Part shown: positions 1 through 9,244 of the stretch, piece after piece
Position numbering within the stretch: the stretch's first letter is position 1
How the letters are laid out: each line of letters starts with the position of its first letter
Assembly (NCBI RefSeq): GCF_038632915.1
Contig: NZ_CP152050.1
Span: 1,333,001 to 1,397,000, forward strand
Direction of reading: 5' to 3'
DNA length: 64,000 bases
Source: Paenisporosarcina sp. FSL H8-0542
GTDB lineage: Bacteria > Bacillota > Bacilli > Bacillales_A > Planococcaceae
Translations under genes and position numbers: made by a program
Notes under the pieces: generated by a model
Seen by the model: the letters and a program-made list of their open reading frames with translations, nothing else
Databases searched by the model: none
Told to the model about the DNA's origin: nothing

Positions 1-606
1 CTTCTCACATTGAATGAACGTGTGGCCAAACAAAAAAGTGATCGGATATTGGAAGATGTTCCTCATAACAATCAAATTGATGCAAGCTTATTTCAATACG
101 AAACATTTTCTCGTTTCCCAGAAGATAAGCAACAGCAACTATTGGTTGAACTGGAAGGGGAAGATCTGACGCCAATAGAAAATGAACTGGTGACCATTAT
201 TGAAGATGACCTAATATCACCCATAACGAAATCCTTCGCATTGTTATTGATGGTACACAAAAGAATAGATCGGAACATAACCATTGAAAAGTTCGGTTAT
301 CGAACTGATATTATCCCTAAAGAGCTGTTAGACCCTTCCCAAACACCGATGGTCGAAGCTGTCCTAAACATGACGGAAGATGACCTCATTCAAAATCCAA
401 CCAAACTGGAAATGGTTCATGATTTAATCATTCGTCACTCATTTGCAACGTATCCATTTGAATGGTTTTCGTTCGATGAGCAAGAAGTGGCTGAAGCTTA
501 TATAAATTACGTAGGTGGCATGTTAGGGGAAGAAGTGACTTGCGAAGGGAAGTTGTATGACCTGCTCGTTAGGATTGATGTCCTCTTCGAAATGCGGAAC
601 ATGTGA
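1..606 (+). CDS. TPR-type protein, C-terminal part (YsoA-like), 5' truncated by the window
   Basis: The frame is open from base 1, so the gene starts upstream of the window; about 200 C-terminal residues are visible. The sequence is acidic and helical, with no catalytic motif or membrane segment. Its place directly before tig matches the tetratricopeptide-repeat gene ysoA of Bacillus subtilis, and the length and composition fit the C-terminal half of such a protein. The call rests mostly on synteny; I cannot delimit individual TPR units by eye. Function is unknown. It ends just before the tig promoter, so it belongs to an upstream transcription unit. Confidence 0.6.
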   Translation, partial: LLTLNERVAKQKSDRILEDVPHNNQIDASLFQYETFSRFPEDKQQQLLVELEGEDLTPIENELVTIIEDDLISPITKSFALLLMVHKRIDRNITIEKFGYRTDIIPKELLDPSQTPMVEAVLNMTEDDLIQNPTKLEMVHDLIIRHSFATYPFEWFSFDEQEVAEAYINYVGGMLGEEVTCEGKLYDLLVRIDVLFEMRNM

Positions 607-612
607 AAAAAG

Positions 613-640
613 TTGAAAGTATCGGCGGTTATGCTATACT
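613..640 (+). promoter_or_regulatory. SigA-type promoter of tig
   Basis: A -35 TTGAAA (613-618) and a -10 TATACT (635-640) are separated by 16 bp. Transcription would start near 647, about 60 bases before the tig start codon. Confidence 0.7.
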
Positions 641-709
641 AGAATGGTTGTCAAAATCATAGATAAGAATGATACTAAACAATTGAAATTAATGATGGAG
701 GTTGAATAT

Positions 710-1996
710 ATGTCAGTGAAATGGGAAAAACAAGAAGGTAACACAGGTATTCTAACTGTAGAAGTTGAAGCAGCAAAAGTTAATGAAGGTTTAGATAAAG
801 CTTTCAAAAAGGTTGTTAAAGAAATCAACGTACCAGGTTTCCGTAAAGGGAAAATGCCACGTAAAATGTTCGAACAACGTTTTGGTGCTGAGTCTTTATA
901 CCAAGATGCTTTAGATTTCATTCTACCTGATGCATATGCTTCAGCAGTTGAAGAAGCTGGAATCGATCCTGTTGATCGTCCGGAAATCGACATCGAAAAA
1001 ATGGAGCAAGGTGAAAACTTGATTTTCAAAGCTACTGTTACAGTACGTCCTGAAGTAACTCTTGGAGATTACAAAGGCATTGAAGTTTCTAAACAAGACT
1101 CAAATGTAACTGATGAAGACATCGAAGCTCAATTAAAAGAACAACAAACACGTTTGGCTGAGCTAGTTGTTAAAGAAGACGAAGCAATCGTTGAAGGCGA
1201 TACAGCTGTTATCGATTTCGAAGGATTCCTTGGAGAAGAAGCATTTGAAGGCGGCGCTGGTGAAGACCACGCACTTGAAATTGGTTCTGGATCATTCATT
1301 CCAGGTTTCGAAGAGCAATTGGTTGGCTTAAAAGCTGGCGAACAAAAAGATGTAGTTGTTACTTTCCCTGAAGAATACCATGCAGCTGAACTTGCTGGTA
1401 AAGAAGCTACTTTCAAAGTAACTGTGAAAGAAGTAAAAGGAAAAGAACTTCCTGAATTAAACGATGATTTTGCAAAAGAAATCGATAGCGAAATTGAAGG
1501 TATCGATGCTCTTCGTACGAAATTAAAAGTACAAGCAATTGAAGAAAAGAAAAATGCGGCTGAAGCTGGATTCAAAGATGAGTTAGTTGAGAAAGTTGCT
1601 GAAAACGCAACAATCGATATTCCTCAAGCAATGATTGATGCAGAAGTAGATCGTATGTTAAATGACTTCGCACAACGTTTACAATCACAAGGTATGAACC
1701 TTGACCTTTACTACCAATTCTCAGGTCAAGACGAAAACGCACTTCGTGCACAAATGATTGAAGATGCTAACAAGCGTGTGAAAGTTTCCTTGACACTTGA
1801 AGCGATCGCTGAAGCAGAAGGCCTAACAGCTTCTGAAGAAGAAGTAAATGCTGAAATCGAAAAAATGTCTGGTCAATTCAACATGACTGCTGAACAAATT
1901 CGTACAGCACTTGGTGGTACTGGCGCACTTGAAAACGATATCCGTATGCAAAAAACAATCGACTTCTTAGTTGAAAACGCTAAAGTTACAGAATAA
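710..1996 (+). CDS. tig: Trigger factor (ribosome-associated peptidyl-prolyl isomerase chaperone)
   Basis: Trigger factor binds at the ribosomal exit tunnel and shields nascent chains. The protein is 428 aa, close to the usual 424-430. The N-terminal ribosome-binding domain carries the signature region [17 protein letters not shown]. It is followed by the FKBP-like isomerase domain (about residues 150-240, with [13 protein letters not shown] and [13 protein letters not shown]) and a helical C-terminal chaperone domain. An in-frame upstream extension to 644 exists, but ATG 710 follows GATGGAGG at ideal spacing, gives the family N-terminus [13 protein letters not shown] and lies downstream of the promoter, so it is the start. 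The gene is a single unit closed by a strong terminator. Confidence 0.97.
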   Translation: MSVKWEKQEGNTGILTVEVEAAKVNEGLDKAFKKVVKEINVPGFRKGKMPRKMFEQRFGAESLYQDALDFILPDAYASAVEEAGIDPVDRPEIDIEKMEQGENLIFKATVTVRPEVTLGDYKGIEVSKQDSNVTDEDIEAQLKEQQTRLAELVVKEDEAIVEGDTAVIDFEGFLGEEAFEGGAGEDHALEIGSGSFIPGFEEQLVGLKAGEQKDVVVTFPEEYHAAELAGKEATFKVTVKEVKGKELPELNDDFAKEIDSEIEGIDALRTKLKVQAIEEKKNAAEAGFKDELVEKVAENATIDIPQAMIDAEVDRMLNDFAQRLQSQGMNLDLYYQFSGQDENALRAQMIEDANKRVKVSLTLEAIAEAEGLTASEEEVNAEIEKMSGQFNMTAEQIRTALGGTGALENDIRMQKTIDFLVENAKVTE

Positions 1997-2014
1997 TTTT
2001 TATCACTGCTTTTT

Positions 2015-2053
2015 AAAACAAGGCGCGGACATATTGCCCGTGCCTTGTTTTCT
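2015..2053 (+). terminator. Rho-independent terminator after tig
   Basis: AAAACAAGGCGCGG (2015-2028) pairs with CCGTGCCTTGTTTT (2038-2051), with one G-U pair and a 9-base loop. The A-rich 5' side could make it work on both strands. Confidence 0.85.
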
Positions 2054-2140
2054 CTCATACATAGGTAATGTCTGGTGATTGATCCAAAAGATACGTGCAT
2101 GATGAAAAATAATGATCTAAGTTTTCATTAATCTTATTAG

Positions 2141-2169
2141 TTGATTCTAGTAGGAGAATCTTGTAAGAT
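2141..2169 (+). promoter_or_regulatory. Candidate SigA promoter of clpX
   Basis: A -35 TTGATT (2141-2146) is spaced 17 bp from a -10 TAAGAT (2164-2169). The predicted start near 2176 is just before the TAGGGGTG Shine-Dalgarno. The -10 lies inside the small palindrome AATCTTGTAAGATT (2157-2170), which may or may not be an operator. Confidence 0.5.
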
Positions 2170-2194
2170 TGTGGCTTGAATAGGGGTGAATATT

Positions 2195-3463
2195 TTGTTC
2201 AAATTTAATGATGAAAAAGGGAATTTAAAGTGTTCCTTCTGTGGTAAATCCCAAGAACAAGTTCGTAAACTGGTCGCAGGACCTGGTGTATATATTTGCG
2301 ATGAATGTATTGAATTATGTACGGAAATCGTGGAAGAAGAACTCGGTACAGAAGAAGAAACTGAGTTTAAAGAAGTTCCAAAACCAAAAGAAATCCTTTC
2401 CATTCTTGATGAATATGTAATTGGTCAGGAGCGAGCAAAAAAATCACTCGCTGTAGCTGTTTATAATCATTACAAACGCATCAATTCCGACAGCAAAATC
2501 GATGATGTGGAATTATCAAAATCAAATATCGTTATTTTGGGACCAACTGGTAGCGGAAAGACGTTACTGGCTCAAACACTTGCGCGCATTCTGAATGTGC
2601 CGTTCGCGATTGCTGATGCAACATCATTAACTGAAGCTGGATATGTTGGGGAAGATGTAGAAAACATTCTCCTGAAATTGATTCAATCGGCTGATTATGA
2701 TGTTGAAAAAGCGGAAAAAGGTATTATTTATATCGATGAAATCGATAAAGTAGCACGTAAATCCGAAAATCCATCCATCACGCGTGACGTTTCAGGTGAA
2801 GGTGTGCAACAGGCACTTCTGAAAATTTTAGAAGGCACAGTTGCAAGCGTTCCTCCTCAAGGTGGGCGTAAGCATCCTCATCAGGAATTCATTCAAATCG
2901 ACACAACGAACATCTTGTTCATCGTTGGTGGAGCATTTGATGGAATTGATCAAATCATTAAGCGTCGTTTAGGACAAAAAGTAATCGGTTTCGGTTCAGA
3001 TCCAAACAAAAAAGATCCTGAAGAATCTTCATTATTATCACAATTAATTCCTGAAGATTTGTTGAAATTCGGATTGATTCCTGAATTCATTGGCCGTCTG
3101 CCAGTATTGGCAAGCTTGGAACAGCTAGACGAGAACGCTCTTGTTCAAATTTTAACTGAACCCAAAAATGCTTTAGTGAAGCAATACCAAAAAATGATTG
3201 AATTGGATAATGTCAAATTGACATTTGAAGATGATGCATTGGTTGAAATTGCGAAATTGGCAATCGAACGCAAAACGGGTGCACGTGGACTTCGTTCGAT
3301 TATTGAATCATTAATGTTGGACGTGATGTATGAATTGCCTTCACGTGAAGATATTATAGAGTGTGTTATTACGAAAGAAACGGTTACTGATTCTACAAAT
3401 CCGAGATTGGTTTTGGAAGACGGTACCGTACTGAATCAAAATGATGAAAAAACTTCAGCGTAA
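2195..3463 (+). CDS. clpX: ATP-dependent protease ATP-binding subunit ClpX
   Basis: ClpX is the AAA+ unfoldase that feeds tagged or folded substrates to ClpP. The N-terminal zinc-binding domain has C13/C16 and C35/C38 (CSFCGK and CDEC). The AAA+ module shows Walker A GPTGSGKT, Walker B IIYIDEID, the pore loop GYVGEDVE and the ClpP-docking IGF-type loop in [10 protein letters not shown]. Length is 422 aa, as in B. subtilis. The frame is open from GTG 2186, but TTG 2195 gives the conserved [18 protein letters not shown] and sits 6 bases after TAGGGGTG. It is a monocistronic unit between two terminators. Confidence 0.97.
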   Translation: MFKFNDEKGNLKCSFCGKSQEQVRKLVAGPGVYICDECIELCTEIVEEELGTEEETEFKEVPKPKEILSILDEYVIGQERAKKSLAVAVYNHYKRINSDSKIDDVELSKSNIVILGPTGSGKTLLAQTLARILNVPFAIADATSLTEAGYVGEDVENILLKLIQSADYDVEKAEKGIIYIDEIDKVARKSENPSITRDVSGEGVQQALLKILEGTVASVPPQGGRKHPHQEFIQIDTTNILFIVGGAFDGIDQIIKRRLGQKVIGFGSDPNKKDPEESSLLSQLIPEDLLKFGLIPEFIGRLPVLASLEQLDENALVQILTEPKNALVKQYQKMIELDNVKLTFEDDALVEIAKLAIERKTGARGLRSIIESLMLDVMYELPSREDIIECVITKETVTDSTNPRLVLEDGTVLNQNDEKTSA

Positions 3464-3478
3464 ATTTAGCTGAATGAG

Positions 3479-3533
3479 AAAAGCTGGCTTCGAACGTGCG
3501 TATGCTACGCGCAGCTCGGATGTCAGCTTTTTC
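3479..3533 (+). terminator. Long hairpin terminator between clpX and lonA
   Basis: AAAAGCTGGC pairs with GTCAGCTTTT as the base of a roughly 24-bp imperfect stem whose tip is GCGTA/TACGC. A T-run follows. It separates clpX from lonA, and the upstream extension of the lonA frame runs through it, which argues against that longer start. Confidence 0.8.
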
Positions 3534-3591
3534 TTCCATATGTTTGATTTATGGAGAAATCGGACAAAATTGGACGGAGGTGACTTTCCAA

Positions 3592-5922
3592 ATGTCAAAG
3601 AAAAATGAAGAAAAAATCGTTCCATTATTACCTTTACGTGGTTTGTTAGTATTTCCGACGATGGTGTTACATATTGATGTAGGTCGTGAGCGTTCTGTTG
3701 CAGCGTTGGAACAGGCATTATTGACTGATAACATCGTCTTTCTGGCAACCCAAAAAGATATGAATGTTGAACAACCAGTAGAAGAGGATTTGAACGGAAT
3801 AGGGACGTTGGCTCATGTGAATCAAATGATTAAACTGCCAAACGGAACAATCCGTGTATTAGTAGAAGGCTTGGAGCGTGCAACGTGGGCTAGTTACACG
3901 GAAGGTGACAACTACGCAACTGTGACCGTTACTGCTTCACCGGATGATACTGAGAAAACTCCGGAACATGAAGCCCTTATGCGGATGCTACTTCAGTATT
4001 TTGAAAAGTACTCTAAAATTTCGAAAAAAGTAACATCAGAAACATATGACACAGTCTCTGATATTGAAGAACCAGGCCGTTTGGCGGATATGATCGCGTC
4101 TTACTTGCCGCTGAAGGTTAGTGGGAAACAAGAAGTGCTTGAAATTTTCGACGTAAAAGACCGCTTGGAATGGTTAATCAATCGCTTGCACAATGAACAA
4201 GAAGTGTTGGATATGGAAAAGAAAATATCTGCACGGGTAAAACAGGCGATGGAACGTACACAAAAAGAATTTTATTTGCGTGAGCAAATGAAAGCGATTC
4301 AAACGGAACTTGGCGATCGAGAAGGTAAAACAGGAGAAGTAGCTGACCTTCGTAAGAAAATCGATGAATCGGGAATGCCTGAATCTACGTTAAAAGTGGC
4401 TTTGAAAGAGTTAGACCGATATGAAAAACTTCCAGCTGCGGCTGCTGAAAGTGGCGTCATTCGTAATTATTTGGATTGGCTAGTGGCCATTCCATGGACG
4501 GATGCTACGGCTGATCGATTGGATATCAACCGAGCGGAAGCTATTTTAAATCGTGACCACGATGGACTGGAGTCAGTAAAAGAGCGTGTGCTCGAATATT
4601 TAGCTGTTCGTCAATTGACCAAATCATTGCGCGGACCGATTCTTTGTCTGGCTGGACCTCCAGGTGTCGGAAAAACTTCGCTTGCCCGTTCCATTGCAGA
4701 ATCATTAGGACGTCAGTTCGTTCGTATTTCACTGGGTGGTGTACGAGATGAATCAGAAATTCGTGGACATCGTCGCACGTATGTAGGTGCAATGCCTGGA
4801 CGCATCATTCAAGGGATGAAAAAAGCCGGAAAAATTAATCCGGTCTTCTTGTTGGATGAAATTGATAAAATGTCAAATGACTTCCGTGGGGATCCTTCTT
4901 CAGCTATGCTTGAAGTATTGGATCCAGAACAGAACCACAATTTCAGCGACCATTACATCGAAGAAACATATAACTTATCAAACGTGTTATTCGTTGCAAC
5001 TGCTAATGATTTAAGCACGATTCCAGGACCACTCCGTGATCGCATGGAAATTATTTCTATTGCAGGCTATACGGAGATGGAAAAGCAATCCATTGCAAAA
5101 AATCATTTATTGCCGAAACAGTTGAAAGAACATGGTTTGACGAAATCGCAACTGCAACTTAAAGATGATGCGATTCTTGACTTGATTCGCTATTACACAC
5201 GTGAAGCGGGTGTACGTAGTCTCGAGCGCCAAATTGCTGCTATTTGCCGTAAAGCTGCCAAACAAGTGGTATCCACTGATAAAAAACGCATTGTTATCAA
5301 AGCTTCTTCTTTGGAAGATCTAATCGGCAAACATAAATTCCGTTATGGACAAGCCGAAACAGAAAACCAGGTAGGTGTAGCGACGGGCTTGGCCTATACC
5401 ACTGTTGGTGGAGACACACTTCAAATTGAAGTATCTCTTTCACCTGGTAAAGGAAAGCTGATTTTGACTGGTAAATTGGGCGATGTCATGAAAGAGTCTG
5501 CTCAGACAGCCTTGTCATTCGTTCGATCGAAAACCGAAGTATTAGGACTGGATGCGAATTTCCATGAATCGCATGATATTCATATTCACGTGCCTGAAGG
5601 GGCGGTTCCGAAAGACGGACCTTCTGCCGGAATTACCATTGCAACGGCGCTTGTATCGGCTTTGTCAAAACGTCCTATTCGACGTGAAGTGGGCATGACT
5701 GGTGAAATCACATTACGTGGTCGCGTGTTGCCAATCGGTGGAGTTAAAGAAAAAACGTTAAGCGCTCACCGTGCAGGATTAACAACGATTATTTTACCGA
5801 AAGAAAATGAACGAGATATAGAAGATATACCGGGAAGTGTGCGCGAGGACTTAACATTCAAATTTGTCTCGCATGCTGACGAAGTGCTGGAAATAGCACT
5901 AGAAGGAGGCGGCGTGCAATGA
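3592..5922 (+). CDS. lonA: ATP-dependent endopeptidase La (LonA)
   Basis: LonA is a cytosolic AAA+ serine protease that degrades misfolded and regulatory proteins. At 776 aa it matches the LonA class. Domains in order: N-terminal substrate-binding LON domain ([15 protein letters not shown] near the start), a helical coiled-coil region, AAA+ with Walker [10 protein letters not shown] and Walker [10 protein letters not shown], and the C-terminal Ser-Lys protease domain with the Ser in KDGPSAG and the Lys in the later GVKEKTLSA region. ATG 3592 follows GGACGGAGGTGA. The longer frame from 3496 has no ribosome site and crosses the terminator. The stop overlaps the ysxC start (ATGA), so the two are translationally coupled. 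Confidence 0.97.
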   Translation: MSKKNEEKIVPLLPLRGLLVFPTMVLHIDVGRERSVAALEQALLTDNIVFLATQKDMNVEQPVEEDLNGIGTLAHVNQMIKLPNGTIRVLVEGLERATWASYTEGDNYATVTVTASPDDTEKTPEHEALMRMLLQYFEKYSKISKKVTSETYDTVSDIEEPGRLADMIASYLPLKVSGKQEVLEIFDVKDRLEWLINRLHNEQEVLDMEKKISARVKQAMERTQKEFYLREQMKAIQTELGDREGKTGEVADLRKKIDESGMPESTLKVALKELDRYEKLPAAAAESGVIRNYLDWLVAIPWTDATADRLDINRAEAILNRDHDGLESVKERVLEYLAVRQLTKSLRGPILCLAGPPGVGKTSLARSIAESLGRQFVRISLGGVRDESEIRGHRRTYVGAMPGRIIQGMKKAGKINPVFLLDEIDKMSNDFRGDPSSAMLEVLDPEQNHNFSDHYIEETYNLSNVLFVATANDLSTIPGPLRDRMEIISIAGYTEMEKQSIAKNHLLPKQLKEHGLTKSQLQLKDDAILDLIRYYTREAGVRSLERQIAAICRKAAKQVVSTDKKRIVIKASSLEDLIGKHKFRYGQAETENQVGVATGLAYTTVGGDTLQIEVSLSPGKGKLILTGKLGDVMKESAQTALSFVRSKTEVLGLDANFHESHDIHIHVPEGAVPKDGPSAGITIATALVSALSKRPIRREVGMTGEITLRGRVLPIGGVKEKTLSAHRAGLTTIILPKENERDIEDIPGSVREDLTFKFVSHADEVLEIALEGGGVQ

Positions 5923-6515
5923 AAGTGCATAACGTGGAATTAGTAATTAGTGCAGTACGACCAGAGCAATATCCGGAAGATGGTTTTCCGGAGTTTGCTC
6001 TTGCTGGTCGTTCAAATGTAGGAAAATCTTCATTTATTAATAAAATGATAGGCCGAAAGAGTATGGCACGTATTTCTTCAAAACCGGGGAAAACGCAAAC
6101 ATTGAACTTCTATAAAATTGAAGAACAATTGTTTTTCGTTGATGTTCCTGGATACGGCTATGCAAAAGTTTCGAAAAGCGAACGTGAAGCTTGGGGTAAA
6201 ATGATCGAAACGTATATTACGAGTCGTGACGTGCTGAAAGCCGTTATCCAGATTGTGGATCTTCGTCATCCACCATCCGATGATGATTGCATGATGTATG
6301 ATTTCCTGAAATATCACAACATTCCTTGTATCGTCATTGCCACAAAAGCGGATAAAATCCCGAAAGGCAAATGGGAGAAGCATAAGAAAATGGTTCGTGA
6401 CGAACTTGATATGGAAGCACATGATACGATGATTCTGTTTTCTTCGGAAACGGGTCTTGGATTTGATGCGGCATGGGCAGAAATCAAACGTCGTATGGTA
6501 CTAGAAATAGAATAA
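5919..6515 (+). CDS. ysxC: Ribosome biogenesis GTPase YsxC/EngB
   Basis: A small essential TRAFAC GTPase that acts late in 50S subunit assembly. All G motifs are visible: G1 [10 protein letters not shown]2 region [14 protein letters not shown]3 DVPGYG, G4 [11 protein letters not shown], and G5-like SSETGLG. It has 198 aa, the usual size for EngB. It overlaps lonA by 4 bases, preserving the lonA-ysxC pair of Bacillales, and is followed by a terminator. Confidence 0.96.
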   Translation: MKVHNVELVISAVRPEQYPEDGFPEFALAGRSNVGKSSFINKMIGRKSMARISSKPGKTQTLNFYKIEEQLFFVDVPGYGYAKVSKSEREAWGKMIETYITSRDVLKAVIQIVDLRHPPSDDDCMMYDFLKYHNIPCIVIATKADKIPKGKWEKHKKMVRDELDMEAHDTMILFSSETGLGFDAAWAEIKRRMVLEIE

Positions 6516-6525
6516 AACGGTTACA

Positions 6526-6562
6526 CTCTCTAAGAAGCCTAATGCTTTTTAGGGAGTTTTTT
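6526..6562 (+). terminator. Terminator after ysxC
   Basis: CTCTCTAAGAAGC (6526-6538) pairs with GCTTTTTAGGGAG (6544-6556), with two wobble pairs, a 5-base loop and a run of six T. It ends the lonA-ysxC unit. Confidence 0.85.
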
Positions 6563-6616
6563 AATGATTTGTGAATCTGGAGGATTGAAGTTTTTGTCAG
6601 GGAGGTAATATAAAGG

Positions 6617-6787
6617 TTGTGGGGATTTTGTGCAACCTGGAAAAGCAAACTGTCTACCTGGAAGTCGTTTCTATCTACTTGGAACCGCAATCTGTCAACC
6701 TGGAGCAACAACCATTCCGATTTGCTTGACCATTTACAGACAATTCCGCCTACAAGCAAAACGATTGTATGCGTTCAGACGTTTTGA
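6617..6787 (+). CDS. Doubtful 56-codon ORF spanning the 21-bp array
   Basis: TTG 6617 lies 11 bases after a good Shine-Dalgarno (AGGGAGGT, 6599-6606). The frame reads through the array as a heptad peptide of the form TWKxxLS (residues 7-28), then continues to a TGA at 6785. Substitutions between repeat units fall mostly at third codon positions (ACC/ACT, CTG/CTA, TCT/TCA), as expected for coding DNA. The opposite strand is also open with a QVDRxxF heptad, and its third positions coincide, so the pattern does not settle the strand. No relative is recognised. It may simply reflect a repeat whose period is a multiple of three. Confidence 0.2.
   Translation: MWGFCATWKSKLSTWKSFLSTWNRNLSTWSNNHSDLLDHLQTIPPTSKTIVCVQTF
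6635..6718. repeat. 21-bp-period array, family 1 (core ACCTGGAA), 4 units
   Basis: Four contiguous units begin at 6635, 6656, 6677 and 6698, each exactly 21 bp. The core ACCTGGAA (one unit ACTTGGAA, one ACCTGGAG) is followed by 7-8 variable bases and a second conserved half, CTGTCT/CTATCT/CTGTCA, in the first three units. It lies between the ysxC terminator and the hem promoters. Arrays with the same architecture but other cores occur at 18438 and 44225. Confidence 0.85.
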
Positions 6788-6812
6788 TACACTTACATTA
6801 TAATTATTATAA
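6784..6812 (+). promoter_or_regulatory. PerR box overlapping an upstream hemA promoter
   Basis: TTATAATTATTATAA (6798-6812) is a perfect match to the PerR operator consensus TTATAATNATTATAA. A -35 like TTGATA (6784-6789) with 17-bp spacing puts a -10 TTATAA (6807-6812) inside the operator, so PerR binding would block it. hemAXCDBL is a known PerR target in B. subtilis, where peroxide induces heme synthesis together with catalase. Confidence 0.8.
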
Positions 6813-6862
6813 AGTAGCATACCAATCAGCCTTGATTTCATAGCTTGTTCACATTTAAAACC

Positions 6863-6889
6863 TTGTTTTTAAAAACGTTATGCTATAAT
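6863..6889 (+). promoter_or_regulatory. Second hemA promoter with extended -10
   Basis: TATAAT (6884-6889) is preceded by TG one base upstream, an extended -10. The best -35 is TTGTTT (6863-6868), at a short 15-bp spacing. It lies about 40 bases before the hemA start and is separate from the PerR-overlapped promoter. Confidence 0.6.
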
Positions 6890-6928
6890 AAAAGGCGTGA
6901 AATAGAACGTGAAAGGTGTCATGAAGCC

Positions 6929-8293
6929 ATGCATACCATCGTAGTGGGTGTTAATTATCGTACAGCGCCGGTAGAGATTCGCGAACGATTGTCCTTCGTT
7001 GAGTCCGATTTACCGCAGGCGATGCAAGCACTGCAAGAGCAGAAAAGCATATTGGAAAACGTGATTGTCTCTACATGTAACCGTACCGAAATCTATGCGA
7101 TTGTCGATCAGTTACATACCGGACGTTATTATATAAAGCAATTCCTTGCGACATGGTTCAAGTTACCGATTGAATCGTTTTCGTCGTACCTATTCATTTA
7201 TGAAAATGATGGGGCAATGGAGCATCTATTCCGCGTAACTGCTTCGATCGATTCAATGGTACTTGGAGAAACACAAATTCTTGGACAAGTACGCAAAAGT
7301 TTCTTGGATGCCCAAGAACGGGGGACAACTGGAACAGTTTTCAACCAATTGTTCAAACAAGCGATTACTCTTGCGAAGCGTGCACATGCTGAAACAGCAA
7401 TCGGTGAGAACGCGGTTTCTGTTTCCTATGCTGCCGTTGAACTCGGAAAGAAAATTTTCGGTTCATTGAAGCAAAAGCATGTTGTCATTTTAGGGGCAGG
7501 GAAAATGGGTGAACTGGCGATTAAGAACCTTCACGGAAGTGGAGCAGAGAAAATCACAGTCATCAACCGCACCTTCGAGAAAGCTCAATTACTTGCAGAG
7601 AAATTTGATGGTCAGGCGAAATCGATGCAAGAACTTCAATGTGCATTGCTTGAAGCTGACATATTAATTAGTTCAACAGGTTCAACTGAATACGTTATTG
7701 ACTTGGAATTGATGCAATTTGTGGAGCGCATTCGTAAAGGAAAGCCACTATTCATGGTGGATATCGCAGTGCCACGTGATTTGGATCCGCGCATTGGTGA
7801 GCTTCCAAATGTGTTCCTATATGATATAGATGATTTGCAAGGCATTGTGGAAGCGAACTTAGCGGAACGACAACTTGCTGCTAATGACATCATGTTGATG
7901 ATTGAACAGGAACTTGTCCAGTTCAACAATTGGCTCGGTACATTGGGAGTCGTTCCTATCATCTCGGCACTTCGTCAAAAAGCGATGCAAATACAAGCAG
8001 AGACTATGGTCAGCATTGAAAACAAAATGCCTGAACTGACGGATCGAGAACGCAAGATATTAAGCAAACATACTAAATCAATTATCAATCAATTGTTAAA
8101 AGATCCAATCCTGCAGGCGAAAGAACTTGCAGTTTCATCAAATTCACATGAACAACTGCAATTATTCCAGCAGATATTTGGTATTGTAGAAGAGGTTCAG
8201 CAAGAAAAACAACGTCAAATGATGGCTGTCAAACAACAGCTAGAAGTTGTTGAAGAAAAAAAGATAACAGTTAGTCCAGGGTATTCATATTAA
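6929..8293 (+). CDS. hemA: Glutamyl-tRNA reductase HemA
   Basis: HemA catalyses the first committed heme step, reducing glutamyl-tRNA to glutamate-1-semialdehyde with NADPH. At 454 aa it has the catalytic Cys50 in VSTCNRTE, the Rossmann NADPH domain with [13 protein letters not shown], and a C-terminal dimerisation helix region. ATG 6929 gives the family start [21 protein letters not shown] with GAAAGGTG upstream; the longer frame from 6845 covers the promoter and is not translated. It is the first gene of hemAXCDBL, controlled by PerR and a second promoter. A hairpin follows the gene. Confidence 0.97.
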   Translation: MHTIVVGVNYRTAPVEIRERLSFVESDLPQAMQALQEQKSILENVIVSTCNRTEIYAIVDQLHTGRYYIKQFLATWFKLPIESFSSYLFIYENDGAMEHLFRVTASIDSMVLGETQILGQVRKSFLDAQERGTTGTVFNQLFKQAITLAKRAHAETAIGENAVSVSYAAVELGKKIFGSLKQKHVVILGAGKMGELAIKNLHGSGAEKITVINRTFEKAQLLAEKFDGQAKSMQELQCALLEADILISSTGSTEYVIDLELMQFVERIRKGKPLFMVDIAVPRDLDPRIGELPNVFLYDIDDLQGIVEANLAERQLAANDIMLMIEQELVQFNNWLGTLGVVPIISALRQKAMQIQAETMVSIENKMPELTDRERKILSKHTKSIINQLLKDPILQAKELAVSSNSHEQLQLFQQIFGIVEEVQQEKQRQMMAVKQQLEVVEEKKITVSPGYSY

Positions 8294-8306
8294 TTCATGT
8301 TAGGGG

Positions 8307-8354
8307 GCGTTTTCGTATCTGTATGGTAAACTATACATGCGAAAACGCTTTTTA
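8307..8354 (+). terminator. Hairpin between hemA and hemX
   Basis: GCGTTTTCG (8307-8315) pairs perfectly with CGAAAACGC (8340-8348), followed by TTTTTA. The T-run is short, so it may be a partial terminator that lowers expression of the downstream hem genes relative to hemA. Confidence 0.65.
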
Positions 8355-8379
8355 TTTCTGAGGGAAAAGGGGTAAGGTA

Positions 8380-9210
8380 GTGGCGGATTTGACCATGACA
8401 AGGCTGCATGAAGGTATGGTTATCCTCTACGCAATCAGTCTTGTATTTTACTTCATTGATTATTTAGATAAAGATTCAAAAGCTCACCGCATTGCGTTTT
8501 GGCTACTCAGCATTGTGTGGCTATTGCAAACGGTTTTTTTAGTCCTATATATTGTTGAGACGAAAAGGTTTCCGATATTGACTTTGTTTGAAGGCATTTA
8601 TTTTTATGCCTGGTTATTAATCTCGTTATCCATCGGACTTCATCTTATATACCGTGTGATGGTTCCCGTGTTTTTCCTGAATGTCATCGGTTTTATTTTT
8701 ATGACCATTCATACATTTTCACCTGTTCAGATTGAACGCTCACCTGTTGGGGAAACACTGATATCAGAGTTGTTATTCATCCATGTAACTTTTGCGATCC
8801 TGTCGTATGTAGGATTCTCGTTATCTTTTGTCTTTTCGGCGTTGTATCATATTTTGTATCGCTTATTAAAGAAAAAGAAATGGACGAAACAATTCGGGAA
8901 ACTGCCTTCTCTTGATCAAACTGAGAAGGGAATGACCGTGTCAATCGTCATTGGCATTCCATTCCTGTTCGTCAGTCTGATTCTTGGGCTGCAATGGGGA
9001 TACGTTACACTCAATGAATTTTCGCTTATTGATGTGAAAATCATAGGTTCATTTATTTTATTATTTGTTTACGGCTATTTATTTTATCGAAGAAAAAAAG
9101 GGACACTTTACGGAACAAGTTATGCATGGGGTCATGCTTATGCCTTCCTGCTCGTGTTGGTGAATTTTTTCTTAGGAAGTCGATTATCCGACTTTCATTT
9201 TTGGTACTAA
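8380..9210 (+). CDS. hemX: HemX, CcsA-family integral membrane protein of the heme operon
   Basis: A 276-aa polytopic membrane protein with about eight hydrophobic helices, belonging to the cytochrome c assembly (CcsA/ResC) family. HemX of B. subtilis is the same length and lowers the cellular amount of HemA. The motif WGYVTLNEFSLIDVK and the C-terminal SYAWGHAYAFL resemble the conserved Trp-rich region of the family. The start is GTG 8380 after AGGGGTAAGG; ATG 8395 is an in-frame alternative. It lies between hemA and hemC as in other Bacillales. Confidence 0.9.
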   Translation: MADLTMTRLHEGMVILYAISLVFYFIDYLDKDSKAHRIAFWLLSIVWLLQTVFLVLYIVETKRFPILTLFEGIYFYAWLLISLSIGLHLIYRVMVPVFFLNVIGFIFMTIHTFSPVQIERSPVGETLISELLFIHVTFAILSYVGFSLSFVFSALYHILYRLLKKKKWTKQFGKLPSLDQTEKGMTVSIVIGIPFLFVSLILGLQWGYVTLNEFSLIDVKIIGSFILLFVYGYLFYRRKKGTLYGTSYAWGHAYAFLLVLVNFFLGSRLSDFHFWY

Positions 9211-9244
9211 AATCTAATTAATCGGTTAAGTGGGGTTGTTAATA

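Larger units (their letters stand above)
6563..6797. other. Gene-poor spacer between ysxC and the hem operon
   Basis: The stretch from 6516 to the hemA start is about 410 bases. It contains, in order, the ysxC terminator, a 21-bp-period repeat array (6635-6718), a perfect PerR box (6798-6812) and two hemA promoter candidates. One weak small open frame (6617-6787) crosses the array. I see no conventional protein gene. Confidence 0.7.

Noticed and set aside
3455-3748. 97-codon minus-strand ORF at the clpX-lonA junction
   Set aside because: It is the antisense of the terminator hairpin and the lonA 5' end, without a start signal.
6635-6718. CRISPR array
   Set aside because: The 21-bp unit is too short, the variable part is only 7-10 bases, and no cas genes are present. 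The same holds for 18438-18521 and 44225-44320.
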